From Cristatella mucedo (taxonomy: Eukaryota > Bryozoa > Phylactolaemata > Cristatellidae), in assembly GCA_009760855.2 (NCBI GenBank), contig WPIO01000003.1:13689001-13753000 (forward strand): DNA of 64,000 bases, in the 5' to 3' direction. This document shows, one piece after another, positions 13,077 to 25,033 of this stretch; position 1 is the first letter of the stretch, and each line of letters starts with the position of its first letter. Below the pieces are notes generated by a model, which was given only the letters and a program-made list of their open reading frames with translations, had not been told where the DNA came from and made no database searches. Position numbers and translations under genes: made by a program.

Positions 13077-13143
<67 letters not shown>
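13077..13143. repeat. TA microsatellite
   Basis: About 67 bp of TA units inside the LINE 3' untranslated region at 12884-15310; the other copies have GCATGC-type sequence at the same place, so the tract expanded after insertion. Confidence 0.97.
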
Positions 13144-13144
<1 letters not shown>

Positions 13145-13767
13145 CATATGCATAGTGTCAGCACTCATAAGCATACAGAGAACAAATCACTTGGACCCAC
13201 TAAATACTAAAATAAATTAAATGCATTTCGGCTTCTTTTAAATGTTGTCAAATCAGGGGATATGAGCCAGTCGGAAGTGAGTTCCAGGCTTTGAGCATAT
13301 TAATAAAAGGCACGGTCTCCAAAGGACTTGTGATTCGTATGAGGTATAGGTAAGCAATTAGATTCCGAAAAGCGGTGGTAAGATGTTTAGCCTGGTGGGG
13401 GCAGTAAATCTGATAGGTAGGCTGGAGCAAAAGAATGAAGGGACCTACAAGTGAGTGACAGAACCTTGATATAAATGCATTGCTTGATTCGGTGCCAGTG
13501 CAGGTCGGCGAGAAGTGATGTGATGTGACAACTTCGGCACTCACGACAGACAAGTCTAGCTGCAGAACCTTGCACCAACTGTAAGCACCAGATTGCACAG
13601 GCCGGTAGACCACCAAGCAGTAAATTACCGATGTCGAGATGGGCTGTCACAAATGCACGAGCCAATTTAGATGGAGCGTCCGTGTCTAAACAAGCCCAAA
13701 TTTTAACAATGTTATGTAGCTGAAAGTAGGCAGACTTGATTTTGGAGCTGATGTGGTCATCTAATGG

Positions 13768-13951
13768 TGAGCCATGATGGCACACTGGTAAGGCGGTTGC
13801 TTTCACGGCCTCGGTCCCGAGGTCGTGGGTTCGATTCCTGCGGCGGGGCGATCCTTTATCGCCACTGCAAGCGGTGGTGATAGCCGTAAAGGCTCTTCTG
13901 TCGCTATACAAAAGAGGCTGTTAAATCAGCTAGGATTTATTTATTTATTTA
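13768..13951 (+). mobile_element. SINE family A, inserted in a LINE
   Basis: Pol III A-box-like GGCACACTGGTAAGG and exact B box GGTTCGATTCC (about 13828), a 3' body ending GAGGCTGTTAAATCAGCTAG, then ATTT units. Flanking TAATG on both sides is a likely target duplication. It interrupts the minus-strand LINE at 12884-15310, so it is younger than that LINE. Confidence 0.88.
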
Positions 13952-15444
13952 ATGAAAGGTAACTTGGAACAGGGCACCTAGATTTCGTGCAGATTCAACA
14001 TGAGATATACAGACAGAGCCAATATTAAGCGCTAGGTTTTCCAATTTCTGAATCCCACTTGGTTTGCCCATAACTAGTAAGTTGGTTTTATCATCGTTCA
14101 GTTTAAGAAAATTTGCTGCCATCCATGTGAGATGGCATCAATACATACAGCAAGGGAGTTGAGAGAGTTCGATGTGCTGGACGGCTGGGAGGGATCAAAG
14201 CAAAGGTACAACTGGGTGTCAGACGCATAGAAGTGAAAGTCTAGATGGTCCTTGGCAATCACATCGGCAAAAGAGAGAGTATAAACCTTGAAAAGAACCA
14301 GACCAAGCATGGGGCCCTGAGGTACCACATATTTCAGAGGTACCTCGGATGATTTTTATCCACTCACATCAATAGTCTGGAGTCTCCCACTGAGATAGGA
14401 CTTGAACCATTGCAGTGCCAGTGATGCCCAGGTGAGATTAGAGGCGCTCAAGGACTTGGTGAGTGGCAATAAGGCCCGGAGTATTAGTTGTCTTCTTTGA
14501 TTGGGATAAGAACTTTATGATGAGGTCACTCGTGGCCTCCTTGAATGTAAAAAATTGAGGTGCTGCTAGGAATTGAGGGACAAGATTCTAAAGGGGATGC
14601 TGCCACCTTAGGAATCCTGTCTGTCTTGCTGAAAAAGAAGCCTGGAAAGCGATCAGCTAGATCCACACAAGGATCACACTGGTAAGGAGCTAACCTGGGA
14701 GTAGTTAAAGAAACGGTTGATCGTAGATACCAGCATTTTTGGATTGTGCTCCTGTGATTCAAAAATGCTTTTATATATGCTAGATTTGGTATTTGCTAGG
14801 ATCGATTGGATCTACAGTAGTCCTCACATGCCTATCGATGGAAAGTCAGTCCAGATCTTGTGTATGATTTTTCAAGCATGCGCTTGGTAGACCTAGCTAG
14901 CACAGTGTATGTAGTCAGAGGTGCAAACTCGTCGAGCATGTCAGCTAGTGTCGTGTGGTAGCATTCTACTAAGGTCAGAAGGGGGATTGAGCCGCCCAGG
15001 TGAAGAAGGTATTCTCGCGTGGAAATTCTCGATTTCAGGGGTCTCGAGGTTTCACAATTCTCCGGTGACTTTAAATGCAGACTAGGGCACACATTGAAAA
15101 TTAAATCAGATCTGCATGGGGTTAGATAAGCGGACTTTGGTAATAATAGGTGATGATAGCATGCAGCTGTAAGATAAAATTTGGTCGAGCATGTGATTCT
15201 TGATATGAGTAGGGTCATGCACATGAGCCACAAGTGAAAATGAGTCAAGTCAGGGCACAAAGTTCGGTGCTGAAGGCGTCAGAATAAATGCTAAAATCAC
15301 CCATAATGAGGAAAGATCAATTTCTTGTAAACAGTACTGGGTCAGACCTCTGCCAGCTTATCGCCTCCACTTATTGGCTGGTCATTCACGACCAAGGTAG
15401 TGGATGATAGAATAATAAGCGACTAAAACAAAGACGTTGCTTCC

Positions 15445-17110
15445 CCATTGCAATTCTAGTAGCAATAATGACAAGAAATTTGTAAAGCACACTAAGAGAC
15501 TTAAATCTATTTCTAGGCACTTTATATATACTCAAAAGGAAACACTTCAATTGGTTAGTGATAACGAGCACATCATCAGCAAGCAGGCAGAAGCTACAGG
15601 AGATATGCTGGCAAAGCCCGTTTTGAGGGTTAGGCTTTTTAATTCCTGAGTAGCGCTTGGTTTGCTCATAGCTATTAAGTTGGTTAATCGTCGTTCAATT
15701 TGAGAAAGTGTGCTGCCATTTAAGCAAGTGCCAATGTAAGCAATTCTTGCTGGAAGAGAGGTAAGAGAGTGTCAGCAATCTAAAATGCAAGCAAGTTGGG
15801 AGAGTTTTAGGTACTGGAAGGCAGCGAGAGCTGGAAGGCAAGAACAGCTCAAAGCACAGGTATGGCTGCATGACACTTACATACAAATAAAAGCCTAGAT
15901 TGTGCTTGATGCTTACATAGGCAAAAGAGAAAGTATAAATTGTGAAAGAAGCAGACCAACCCAGAGTCAAAGAGTACAACGTAATTTAGTCGTTCCTTGA
16001 ATGGTTGCTGCACAATAACATTAATGGTCTCAAATGTCTTTCTGAGATAGCATCTAACAACTGCAGTGTAGCACTAGTGATGAACAGGCATGATAACAGG
16101 TGCACAAGAAGGACGTGATCAATAGTAACAAATTCTGCTGAGAAATCCAGCAAGGAGATCTAATTAAGTCAAAATTCGCGAGGTCATTATCCATTTGCAA
16201 CAGTGCTGACTCTGTGGATTGGTTATCTCTCAAATCTGACTAGAACGTGCTGTTTTGGTGTAAGAGTTTAAGTGGTCTGCTTCTTCTCGTTCCAGTGTCT
16301 TTGGTAGGAACGGCAGAAGAATGACAGCACAAGTCGGTGAAGTTCTTTTGGTGTCGTGTTGCCTTAATGAGTGGCTTAACGACAGCCTTTTTAAGGATGA
16401 AGGAACAAAAGATCTTAGTCCAAGGACATATTTCTTATGTTGGCTACGCAAGGCAGCAACAATCGCAACAAGGACGACAGTAGATATGGGGTGTAGAGGA
16501 CCAGCAGTTTTCTTAGAATAGGGGAATACAAAAAATATGTATAATTCGTTTGTATAGCATCCTAAGAGAACCTAATCTCTATTCAGGCGCTTCACATATA
16601 TGCCACGGGGCTTGAGCCCATGACATCGGCCAGACCTTGGTCGGGGCAAGCACCTTAACCACTGGGCCGAACCAGCTCGGGATGAGCTTCGAGTCAAGAC
16701 CAATAGTGACAGCCTTGACGGTGGACATTGATGGTGAAGCACGGAATGGCAGGTGATGAGTCCAGTGGGGATGGTACTTAATGATGATGGACTCTCTAAT
16801 TGTATCCGTCTCGCTGATAGTGAAGCTAGAGAAACGATCTGCTAGATCGCCTTAAGAATCACTAGGTAAGGTGCTGACCTGGGAGATGTAACAAGATGGT
16901 TGACGGTCGAAATTGGCATTTTTTTATTGTGCAGCTGTAATTTAACTATGCTTTTTACAAGCACTAAACCTGGCCTTAGCCAGGATGGATTGGTACGACC
17001 TACATTAATCCTCATATGCCTGTCGATAGACAGCTAGTCCTGATTTCCATATGCTTGCGATTAATAGTCCTAAGTAACCTGCTGTGTCCGCAGTAAATCA
17101 TACACAATCT
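15445..17110 (-). mobile_element. CR1/L2-type LINE, degenerate, host of a composite SINE
   Basis: Same orientation as the copy at 12884-15310 and lying head-to-tail behind it. The 3' tail (ATT-rich start, hairpin remnant with TCTATTTCTAGGCAC) is at 15445-15535. The RT portion near 15890 keeps only a trace of the YADD region. A composite SINE interrupts it at 16539-16682. The upper part (about 16790-17060) matches the linker region of its neighbour. Internal deletions are common. Confidence 0.72.
16539..16682 (-). mobile_element. Composite SINE, family B (tRNA head, LINE-like tail)
   Basis: Minus strand: head TGGTTCGGCCCAGTGGTTAA and GGTGCTTGC, B-box-like GGGCTCAAGCCC, then a tail CGCCTGAATAGAGATTAGGT and TTCTCTTAGG that matches the LINE 3' hairpin, ending TATACAAACGAATTATA. 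Inserted in the LINE at 15445-17110. Confidence 0.85.
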
Positions 17111-19810
17111 GGGCGAGAGAACAAGATGTCTAGAGAAGAGCCGGTTAGCACAACGTTAGCACCCGTGGCTCGGTAGGGAACTATTGGAGGACAAATGGAT
17201 GTAAGAATCTCAGCCTATAGGCCATGCCTGGTATTAAACCTCAAGAGATAACATAATACGGATCTTCCATCTATTGTATTTGCAAGGAATGCCAATAGCA
17301 CCCATATAGGCACAGAAGAAATCTACTCAATGGAACAGAAGTGTAGGCGACCCCTTATTAACGAAGAGTAGTATGAATTCAATAGTGAAATATTGAACCG
17401 AAGCACGGTGAATGAATGCACGCAAATAACATAAAGCTTATCAGGGTGGCGTTTTCATAAACCTGTGCATATGACCAAAATTTAACAAAAGAATGCATCT
17501 TTGACCGACAAACCGAATTTATAATGACGTCCATTTTACACTGCCTTGAAAACGATTGCACTGTCTGCTTTCGGAGCTACTTGGACTTGCAGAGTAGTAT
17601 GAAAACAACAGTTCACGGGCTATGCTCATTTGTTAATCTTGGGGACTAAGTAACAGGACTTGTTAACGTTGTAATCGCTATGCAATTTCGAACTGGTAAG
17701 ACGTCAGTGAGGTAAAAACTGAAGAAAATGGCTACGACCCATCGATAGCACAAAATGACCCGGCTGCCTACATTATACTATAGCCCACTAGGAATGACTG
17801 ATGAGGAGTGAATTTTCGGCATCATTTCAACCATGTGAGGGTTCATGCTCAAAACCTACCGGCTGCTACAGGGATGCTATTTGGTAGGGATGCGATCTGG
17901 TGTCGACTAGATGAAGAGCATATGTTAGCTCGGAATGCAAAAACGAAGCCACTTCTTCCTGTTATGCATGCAGTGGCATGTTTGGAGTGGATAAAAGCAA
18001 GGAGTTTCTAACTTATCGCGAAGTTTTCATCTTAACCTGCTTAGAAGCTTGTCTATCTAAACTTGGCTTACTGCCCTCGGCTCTATATAAACCCCAAAAT
18101 GACAGCCCCAAGGCCCTTTGGGGCTAAGCAGATGCTTTATAAATTAGGGCTTGTTGCTTTTGTGCAAAAGAGTTATAACTCAGTCGGCCTGAGGTATCGA
18201 ACAAGTACTGTGTCAGCAAGTTGAGCAGAGTGTCAGCATGTTATCTAGCTTTTCTAGGCTGTCAAGAAATTGCATGTTGTCAATCATCTGGTCTAAGAGA
18301 CACACATTGTGTGCTCAATCAGCAGCAGACTGAAATATGAAACACCCCGAATGACAGGCTACCGTGAGACAGTTGCTAATCACACAGGAGGTCCATTCAT
18401 CTAGCCTAGGGCTTGTCAACTCGGCATTCTTCTCTTCAACTTCACGATAGGCTCTGTGCTGGCCAGGCTGTAAGCCACCGACAATTCCCTGAGGCAGCCA
18501 GACATGAAGCTGCAGCATAAAATGTGCCCCCTATTTTATTTTTTTAGAGCATTTTGCTCTGTCATTCATGTGCTTGGGCAGCTATCTTATACAGCTAGCC
18601 TTCCTCGTGTGCTCCTTTTCTTATCGGCACTCCCAAATTTTTATCATCTGATTGCTCGAAAAGGCAAAAAAAACTAATTCCATAAGGCTTGAACTAAGAA
18701 ACCTCAAGGTCCTCAGCATGTGTAATACGATGCTTATAGTTGGTGAAAGACCCTGCGACTAGGTGTGTCTCTCATGCCGATTGTAACTCCTACATTGCAC
18801 CCCTTTCTCAAAAACCTGCACTTGCTCCATATCAAGCAGCATATCTAACTCAATGTTATGTTTTATCACTCACTTTTGCACCCTCTTCATTCCTTTGCTT
18901 CGGCTTACCTATACAAAATACTTCCTCAGTAGGCTTCCCAATGAACCACCTGCTCTTCTGACTATGGGTCATTTAACTTAGCCTCTAATCAACTTCAAGT
19001 GACTTGGAAACAGATATAATCAACAGTGACATTTTTACACTGAACTCTTACTGGTTTGCCAATCGATGGCACGCTGTTTTCTGTGGATCACTCCAAAGTA
19101 AACCGACCTTGAGGGCAGCCGCAACGATCAATATACTACCAGTGGATACCATAAACAATCCAGATTGACTGCATATCAACAAGCAGGCGTAGCAACGACT
19201 GAAACACTGCAACACCACCTTGGACAAACCCTTATAGATAGGAGAAATGCCTAACTAATGAGAACCTTCGGGCTCACACATTAAAATTATCTGCATATCC
19301 AACGTATCTTTTAGAATAATGTACCCGGAGTGATTTCAAATGAGCGATTCTGCCCACACAAACCCTGCAAGAGGAAAGCTAGAATGCAGGTGCTGTGATA
19401 TAGTAAGTAGTAGTCGGTTTGTTAGAAAAAATCTAGCACAGGTCTATATAAAGCAAGTCTTCTCACGTCACTAAAGTGTCAAGTACCAACAGCACCTTAG
19501 CGTGACAGCAATCTAGACATTCACGCCTCATGGGAGGGGGACGCCAGTAGGCAGATGCAAGGGGCCATCAGTTCGGACCAACAGCTCCCTAACATGACTG
19601 ACAAATGAAACTCCAGGACACCAGCAAGAGATGCGATGCAGGGATGCTGCACAATCTAATTTAGAGAAAACCACAAGAGGCACTACGCCAACGACAGGAC
19701 ATTACATTTCAAATGAGCAGCAGCAAACTGTCGTGAAGCAACTTATGGTAAGTCATCTTTGCTGCATATCAATCAACGTATAACCATCTTTGCTGCATAT
19801 GCGGAGAGTT
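17110..19810. other. Intron 9, mostly unassigned
   Basis: Apart from the old LINE piece at 18770 I see nothing. ATCTTTGCTGCATAT occurs twice near 19757-19800, just beyond exon 9. Confidence 0.4.
18770..18965 (+). mobile_element. Old LINE fragment
   Basis: About 190 bp resemble the LINE C-terminal region around the codons for the LLADLHWLPVKHRI and LTFRSLHSLAPAYL segments, e.g. TTTTATCACTCACTTTTGCA at 18862. Heavily diverged, with no tail. Confidence 0.55.
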
Positions 19811-19816
19811 GAATAC

Positions 19817-19946
19817 CTGATGTTGATGTTCAAGTCCCTCAGCAAGTTATTGACTTCCTGTGATCTCCGTTTCGTCTCTAATATCATGCGCTGCTGCTTG
19901 TCAAGGTCAACTGCATTTTCCGGTTCCACTTGTAGTAAGGCAGCTC
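19817..19946 (-). CDS. KIF27: Kinesin exon 9: start of the conserved NINI-R coil
   Basis: 130 nt, entering in phase 1 and leaving in phase 2, with donor GTATTC and acceptor cgattag. The product has an acidic start, then DKQQRMILETKRRSQEVNNL and LRDLNINIR, where the final Arg is split with exon 10. KIF7 reads RELAINIRMKE and KIF27 RELTINIKMKE in the same place, so the exon 9-10 junction recreates the most conserved piece of the post-motor stalk in this subfamily. An alternative acceptor 15 nt further in would keep the phase and shorten the start by five residues. Confidence 0.9.
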
Positions 19947-20084
19947 CTAATCGATCGATATAAGCAATGCAGATATTGCACTAAAGGTGGCAGTCACAGA
20001 CAAACTACAACTGCAGGTTAAATATGGTTATAGTTGAGCCAAGGAAGCATTCCAATGTGGGCCTTTGCCCATAAGTACGGTGAT

Positions 20085-20185
20085 CACACTTCACGACCCA
20101 GGCCATGGATTCAAGTCCTGAAGCAGGCAATTCTCTCTTGCCTGTTGCCGATGGGTTGAATGCCTCTGCAGCAATTCCATCGATA
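20085..20185 (+). mobile_element. SINE head fragment
   Basis: About 60 bp resemble the old SINE head (CTTCACGACCCAGG, then ATTCAAGTCCTG as a worn B box, then GCAGGCAATTCT). The rest is not recognisable. About 140 bp upstream of kinesin exon 9. Confidence 0.4.
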
Positions 20186-20859
20186 AAAAGGATAGCGGAG
20201 AAAAAGATGGGAATTGTCAGAGATATATATGCGTGCGTGTGTGTGTCTAGTTTGTTATCACATTTTCATTCTATTTTTGACTAATGATCTCGTTGGTCTT
20301 GGTAGTCAAAACCAGGACGAAGAATCGTGCCGAAGACCAGAGTCTTCCAACTACTCTGTTCTTACAGACACTGCTGCTAACTTGCTTTCATATAAAGATT
20401 GAATACTTTCTTCGGTTTTAGCTACAACACAAGTACCTTTGTGGCATTGAACCTTGAGAGCTTAATGTATGGATGCCGGCCAGGGTAAATACTCAGGGCA
20501 TGAACAGCTCAGCCAGACAGCTCACAAGTCCTTAGCAGAGTTGATTATTATCAAGTCTGTCCATTAAGGCCTCTCCAAGCAAAATCTCGAGCCCCATTTT
20601 CTATGCTCAACTTGGATACAAGTTAGTAAGAAAAACCCAACAGTTCATACAAAGCATCTGGATTTCTGAGAATAGAGCAAAGATGACAAAATTGAATAAT
20701 AAGATTCCAAAGGGCTATCTTTTCTACCAGTCTAAGTTATTTGAATGAGAAAGTGCTGCAGTTGCAGATAGTCACCAAGGCTCTTTTGCTAAAATATGAA
20801 GCTGTTGGATCGGCTGATCTTTATAATATTTATCGTTATGACACTTATCATAGCAGTGC

Positions 20860-21005
20860 CATCGTAGTAGCGCTATAAACATCACAAAGGGCACAACGTA
20901 AGCCTGACATCTGCGACTTGTGTGGACATATGGGTGGACCCCCGGATATACTCAAAGATTCAATCAGATTCAAAATCATATAGGTTAATAGCTCCATCTC
21001 AAGGC
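20860..21005 (+). repeat. Unclassified repeat R2, copy 1
   Basis: Shares CTATAAA, a GCGACTTGTG-like core and ATATAGGTTRATA with 50305-50450, in the same order and spacing with small gaps. No coding potential or tRNA-like head. Confidence 0.5.
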
Positions 21006-21515
21006 ACTGAGGCCTCCAAGGGTCATTATTTCCGAGGGCTTATAATAGACTGCTCATATAACTTTAGAGTATTAATAAGAGTCTACTCATATAAAGACGT
21101 GGGTAAATCAATTCGTAGGTTTATAAGGCTACCCCTCGTTAGGTCTATTGGTCAATAAGGTGGTTTAGGATCCCGGGACTTATCGATTCTACAACGCCAA
21201 ACATGATACACAAGTGCTCAGAGACAGCTATAATCGACGTCAAGGTGCCATTTGACAATGGTGTGGACACCCTGGAGAGGGCAGCTTAATGGAACATCTA
21301 CAAGTACACCGGCATCGTTCGCTGATTTTGATTAGAGGTAACTGGTCAACAGAGGTGCTGCCATTCGTGGAAGAAATCCCATGCCGCTACTTCCAGGAAT
21401 GAGACTGGCAGATCTAGGGGTCGTAAACACTTTAGTACTACCGAAGTATTTACGACCTGCTAATTGCCTTCGAAAGAGAAAGTGAGAGAGGAGGGAAGGA
21501 GAGACAGAGACGGGA

Positions 21516-21516
<1 letters not shown>

Positions 21517-21561
<45 letters not shown>

Positions 21562-21567
21562 GGGGGG

Positions 21568-21632
<65 letters not shown>
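21517..21632. repeat. AG microsatellite
   Basis: About 115 bp of AG units broken by a GGGGGGGG run near 21563. Read as CU in the kinesin pre-mRNA (intron 8). The overlapping long Ser/Leu and Arg/Glu frames are artefacts of the repeat. Confidence 0.97.
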
Positions 21633-21633
<1 letters not shown>

Positions 21634-22727
21634 AGACACAGGGAAAAGTGTAGTTGAGCGACAACTTATAAGTATAGCATGCAGCAGAAGCCAACTGCTC
21701 CACTACGATTGCTGCACGAATCTTGCGTCTTACCTGGCTCATAGAAAAGAGAGACTCTCTGCATGGGTGGTTCAGAAGCATTGCTGTAGGACGTTCGTAA
21801 AGGGTGCATGACAGTCCTTCAAAAGTTAAGAACACGTCTTGAGCTTTTGGGCAGTGCATGATCATGACTAAGTTCGGGTTGAGATCTTGCTAGGAACTCT
21901 TACACAAGTGTATATTGATAGTGAAATATCATGCGCTGAGCAGTTATAATAATAAAAGTAATAACAAAATTATATTTTAGACACATATAATGCCATGCAT
22001 TAACTAGATCTCTTTCTGGCACTGTATATATGCTGCAAAGATAGCATGACACTTGATTAGTGATGGCATGCACAGTGTCTGCATGCATAAGCACACAAAA
22101 TACAATTCACACAGACCCAGCAAATGCTGTGAAGAACGGGTGAGATTTCAGCTTCTTTTTAAATATCTTTATGTCAGGTGATGTCGTGACGTCAGTCGGG
22201 AGTAAGTTTCAGGCTATAGGAGTACACTCACTCAAGGCACGGTATTCAAAAGATCTAAGGTTGGTTATAGGCACACCAAAACGACTTGAATCAGAAGAGC
22301 GATGGTATGATGCCTATCCTGATTGAGGGGGGGGGGGTAGTTCGAATAAGTAGGCCACGCTAGAGACTGGAGGGACCTAAAAGTGAGTGACAAAACCGTG
22401 GTCATGTCGACACACTGCTTGATAGGGAACCAGTGCAAGTCGGTGCAAAGTGGTGTAATGTGGCAATGTAACGTTCATGGCAGGCAAGCTTAGTTAGCTG
22501 AAGACTTTTTCATCAACCGTAAACACCCTATTGCATAGGCCAGAATACTTGGATAAGTGAGCTACAGAGTCGAGAGAGATGTCATAAATGTATGCAAGAA
22601 ATCTATGGATCAACTTGGATGAGGTACCACTGTCTGAGCAAGCCCAAATGTTTGCAATGTTACATATAGCTGAAATTAGGGAGACTGTGGAGCTGATGTG
22701 GTCATCTATAAATAGTAAAACAGGTTA

Positions 22728-22890
22728 GACGATTTAACAGCCTCACTAGTATAGCATCAGGAAAGCCTTGCCGACTATCACCACCGCTTGCAGAGGTCAA
22801 TAAAGTATTGCCTGCTGCAGAACTCGAACCCACGGCCTGGGTAGTGAAGAATGAGCACCTCAATCTAGACTAAGACCCAGTGGTCTAGTG
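22728..22890 (-). mobile_element. Old SINE, family A-related
   Basis: Shares the GCTTGCAG centre, B-box-like GGGTTCGAGTTC and the end AGGCTGTTAAATCG with family A, but the head is closer to the composite SINEs. Inserted in the LINE at 21945-24260. Confidence 0.7.
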
Positions 22891-23078
22891 AAAACACACT
22901 TTGGCATTGGAAACTCAGATTTGTGTAGATGCTAAAGGAGAAATGCGGGTTGAGTTCATTTTGAAAGTTAGGTTTTCTAATTTCCGAGTCCCACTAGGTT
23001 TGGTCATAACTGATAAATTAGTTTTTATCGTAATTGAATCTGAGGTTTTCTGTCATCCAAGTACAGATGTAAGCAACA

Positions 23079-23089
23079 CATATATATAC

Positions 23090-23122
<33 letters not shown>

Positions 23123-23164
23123 CATATATACATATATATATGTGTATATATGTATATATATATA
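23079..23164. repeat. TA-rich microsatellite (TATA/CATA/TGTA)
   Basis: Imperfect TA units with CA and TG interruptions, next to the 3' end of a composite SINE. Confidence 0.95.
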
Positions 23165-23290
23165 ATTGGTATAGCACCCTAAGGGGACTTAATCTCTATC
23201 TAGGCCCTTCACATACGCCAAAGGGCTAAAACCCACGACCTTGGTCGTCAAAAGCAAGCACCTAAACCCCAGGGCCAAACCAGGGCAGTA
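23163..23290 (-). mobile_element. Composite SINE, family B
   Basis: Minus strand; head decayed (CCTGGTTTGGCCCTGGGG), box GTGGGTTTTAGCCC, tail AGATAGAGATTAAGTCCCCT. Its 3' end touches the TA microsatellite. Confidence 0.75.
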
Positions 23291-25033
23291 ATGCAAGGGA
23301 TTTTAGAGAGTTTGACATGCAGGAAGACTGTGAGAAATAAATTCATGGGTACAGCTGTGTGTCATCGGCATACAAGCGAAAGCTTAGGTTGCATTTGGCG
23401 ATTACATCGGCAAGAGGGTTAGCATAAATTATTAAAAGAAGTGGACCAAGAACAGAGCCCTGTGGTATCCCCTACTCAGTGGCCCCTCGAATGATTGTAA
23501 CCCATTGACATCAATGCTCTGAAGTCTCCAGTGACACACGACAGAAACAATTGCAGTGCTGTACCTGTGATGCCCACGCGAGATGAAAGGTGCTCGAGAT
23601 GGACTTGGTAATCAATAGCATAAAACGCTGCCGAACAATCAAGCAAAACGAGCAGAGACTTCACCTTTACTGCATTCCTGATACGGCCGTTCGCTATATA
23701 CACGTGCCGACTTTGTGGAATGACCAGCTCTAAAACCTCACTCGAACTTAATTGCTAGGCTTGAAATTTTCGATCTAAGAGTTGCCACTACTCGTTCCAG
23801 TACTTTAAATGGAAATGGCAATGGAGAGACTGGGCGGATGTTGCTCAAGTTCTCGTGGTTTATTTATTTTAGACCTTTCTTGCTTAATTTGTGGGATCGA
23901 AACAGCCTTTTTGAAAGTTGCAGGGACAAAAACCTGCAGCTAAGAACATATTTAGTATGTTAGTTAGGTATGGCGGCAAAAGATCAATGCATCGAAGACG
24001 TATGACACTGGAATACGAGTCTAGAGGGCCAGAAGTCTTCTTCGACTATAAGATTAACCTCAGATCAGGTTACTAGTGGCAGACTTGAATGCAGACATTG
24101 AGGTGCAGCGACGAATAGAGGGAGAAGAGTCCAGTGAGAATTTTACTTCGGAAAGGAGACGAGTGAGGATTCGGCTGCCTAAGGGATGGACTATCTGATC
24201 TTGTCTATCTTGCTGACAAAGATGCTAGAAAAGCAAGCTGCTAATTCAAAGTTAATACTAGTTCCAGGCATCTTGTCATACCTGATGCTTCGTCCATTAA
24301 ATAGTGGCTCATTGTTAATTCTCAATCTGCACTCTTTTCTGCAAACAGATATTAGTCCATCCTAGGTTCACTGCTAACACAGACTAACAGACTAAATGAG
24401 AGGATTTCCCATCGATAGCAAACTGATGGTCTTGCCAGTAGAAAGCCACCATGGTAGTAACCTCTTAAGATGCCGACAGAGAGTTACATGTGAAAGGCAC
24501 GGTTTAAAAACATCTATAAAAACTAGTACATTAAGTTTTGAGATCCCCAAGATTAATGGTAAGCATTGGCTCAAAGAAAGGTGTTTAGTAGGTATGGGTG
24601 AAGACACTCCGAAAATTATTAGGTCTACTTATTATGAATTTGGGCAGTAAATGCTTGCTAGCGTGGGATTTGTATAGGATTCTTTAGTAAGTGTTGCTTC
24701 ACCTGTATTCCCAATCGTAAATTTGGAACATAGTGAAACGATAGTTGATTTTGCCAACAGTTTCACGTAGTCTTCCATATAGTTCGAGCAGCTAACGGTT
24801 CAATGATAATTTGACCGCATTCATTCGTTCATGGGCACCCAGACTCTAACGACACTGCAGTCAGCTTAGATCAACACACTATCTATCTTTGCGAACTACC
24901 GACAGATTTCAAATAATGAGTCTGTTCTTAGATTACCTAGTGAGTGCATCACACGAAGTCGGCCACAGCTGGTCTGCCCTAAGTTAAAAGGAAAAAAATA
25001 AGGCTAGGTAAAGAGCAAGAATTACTGACTGTA

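Larger units (their letters stand above)
12884..15310 (-). mobile_element. CR1/L2-type LINE, long copy, host of a SINE
   Basis: The 3' end is the AAT run at 12884-12900 followed by the tail hairpin. Going toward higher positions come the 3' untranslated part (interrupted by a TA microsatellite at 13077), the reverse transcriptase C-terminus, a SINE at 13768-13951, the region just after the YADD box (FHFYASDTQLYLCFDPS in minus frame near 14230; Asp replaced by Ser in the YADD box), the upstream RT part and a linker toward the endonuclease (RISTREYLLHLGG, near 15000). It is the longest copy here but full of stops. The 5' border near 15310-15440 is uncertain and nearly touches the next copy's 3' tail. 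Confidence 0.82.
21945..24260 (-). mobile_element. CR1/L2-type LINE with two nested SINEs and a TA tract
   Basis: The 3' tail starts in an ATA/AAT-rich stretch at 21945 with a worn hairpin. RT C-terminal sequence follows to about 22720. An old SINE is inserted at 22728-22890, a TA microsatellite at 23079-23164 and a composite SINE at 23163-23290. The RT core resumes to about 23720 (minus-strand codons LLVLLDCSAAFYAIDYQ, family form LLDLSAAFDTIDHQ), then the upstream RT part to about 24260. All frames are broken. It lies in kinesin intron 8, in sense with the gene. Confidence 0.8.

Noticed and set aside
13828-13850. Possible functional tRNA gene
   Set aside because: Box B is good, but there is no cloverleaf; the sequence is one of several SINE copies.
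21332-21865. 177-codon minus ORF and its Arg/Glu plus-strand counterpart
   Set aside because: Driven by the AG microsatellite; flanks show no family resemblance.
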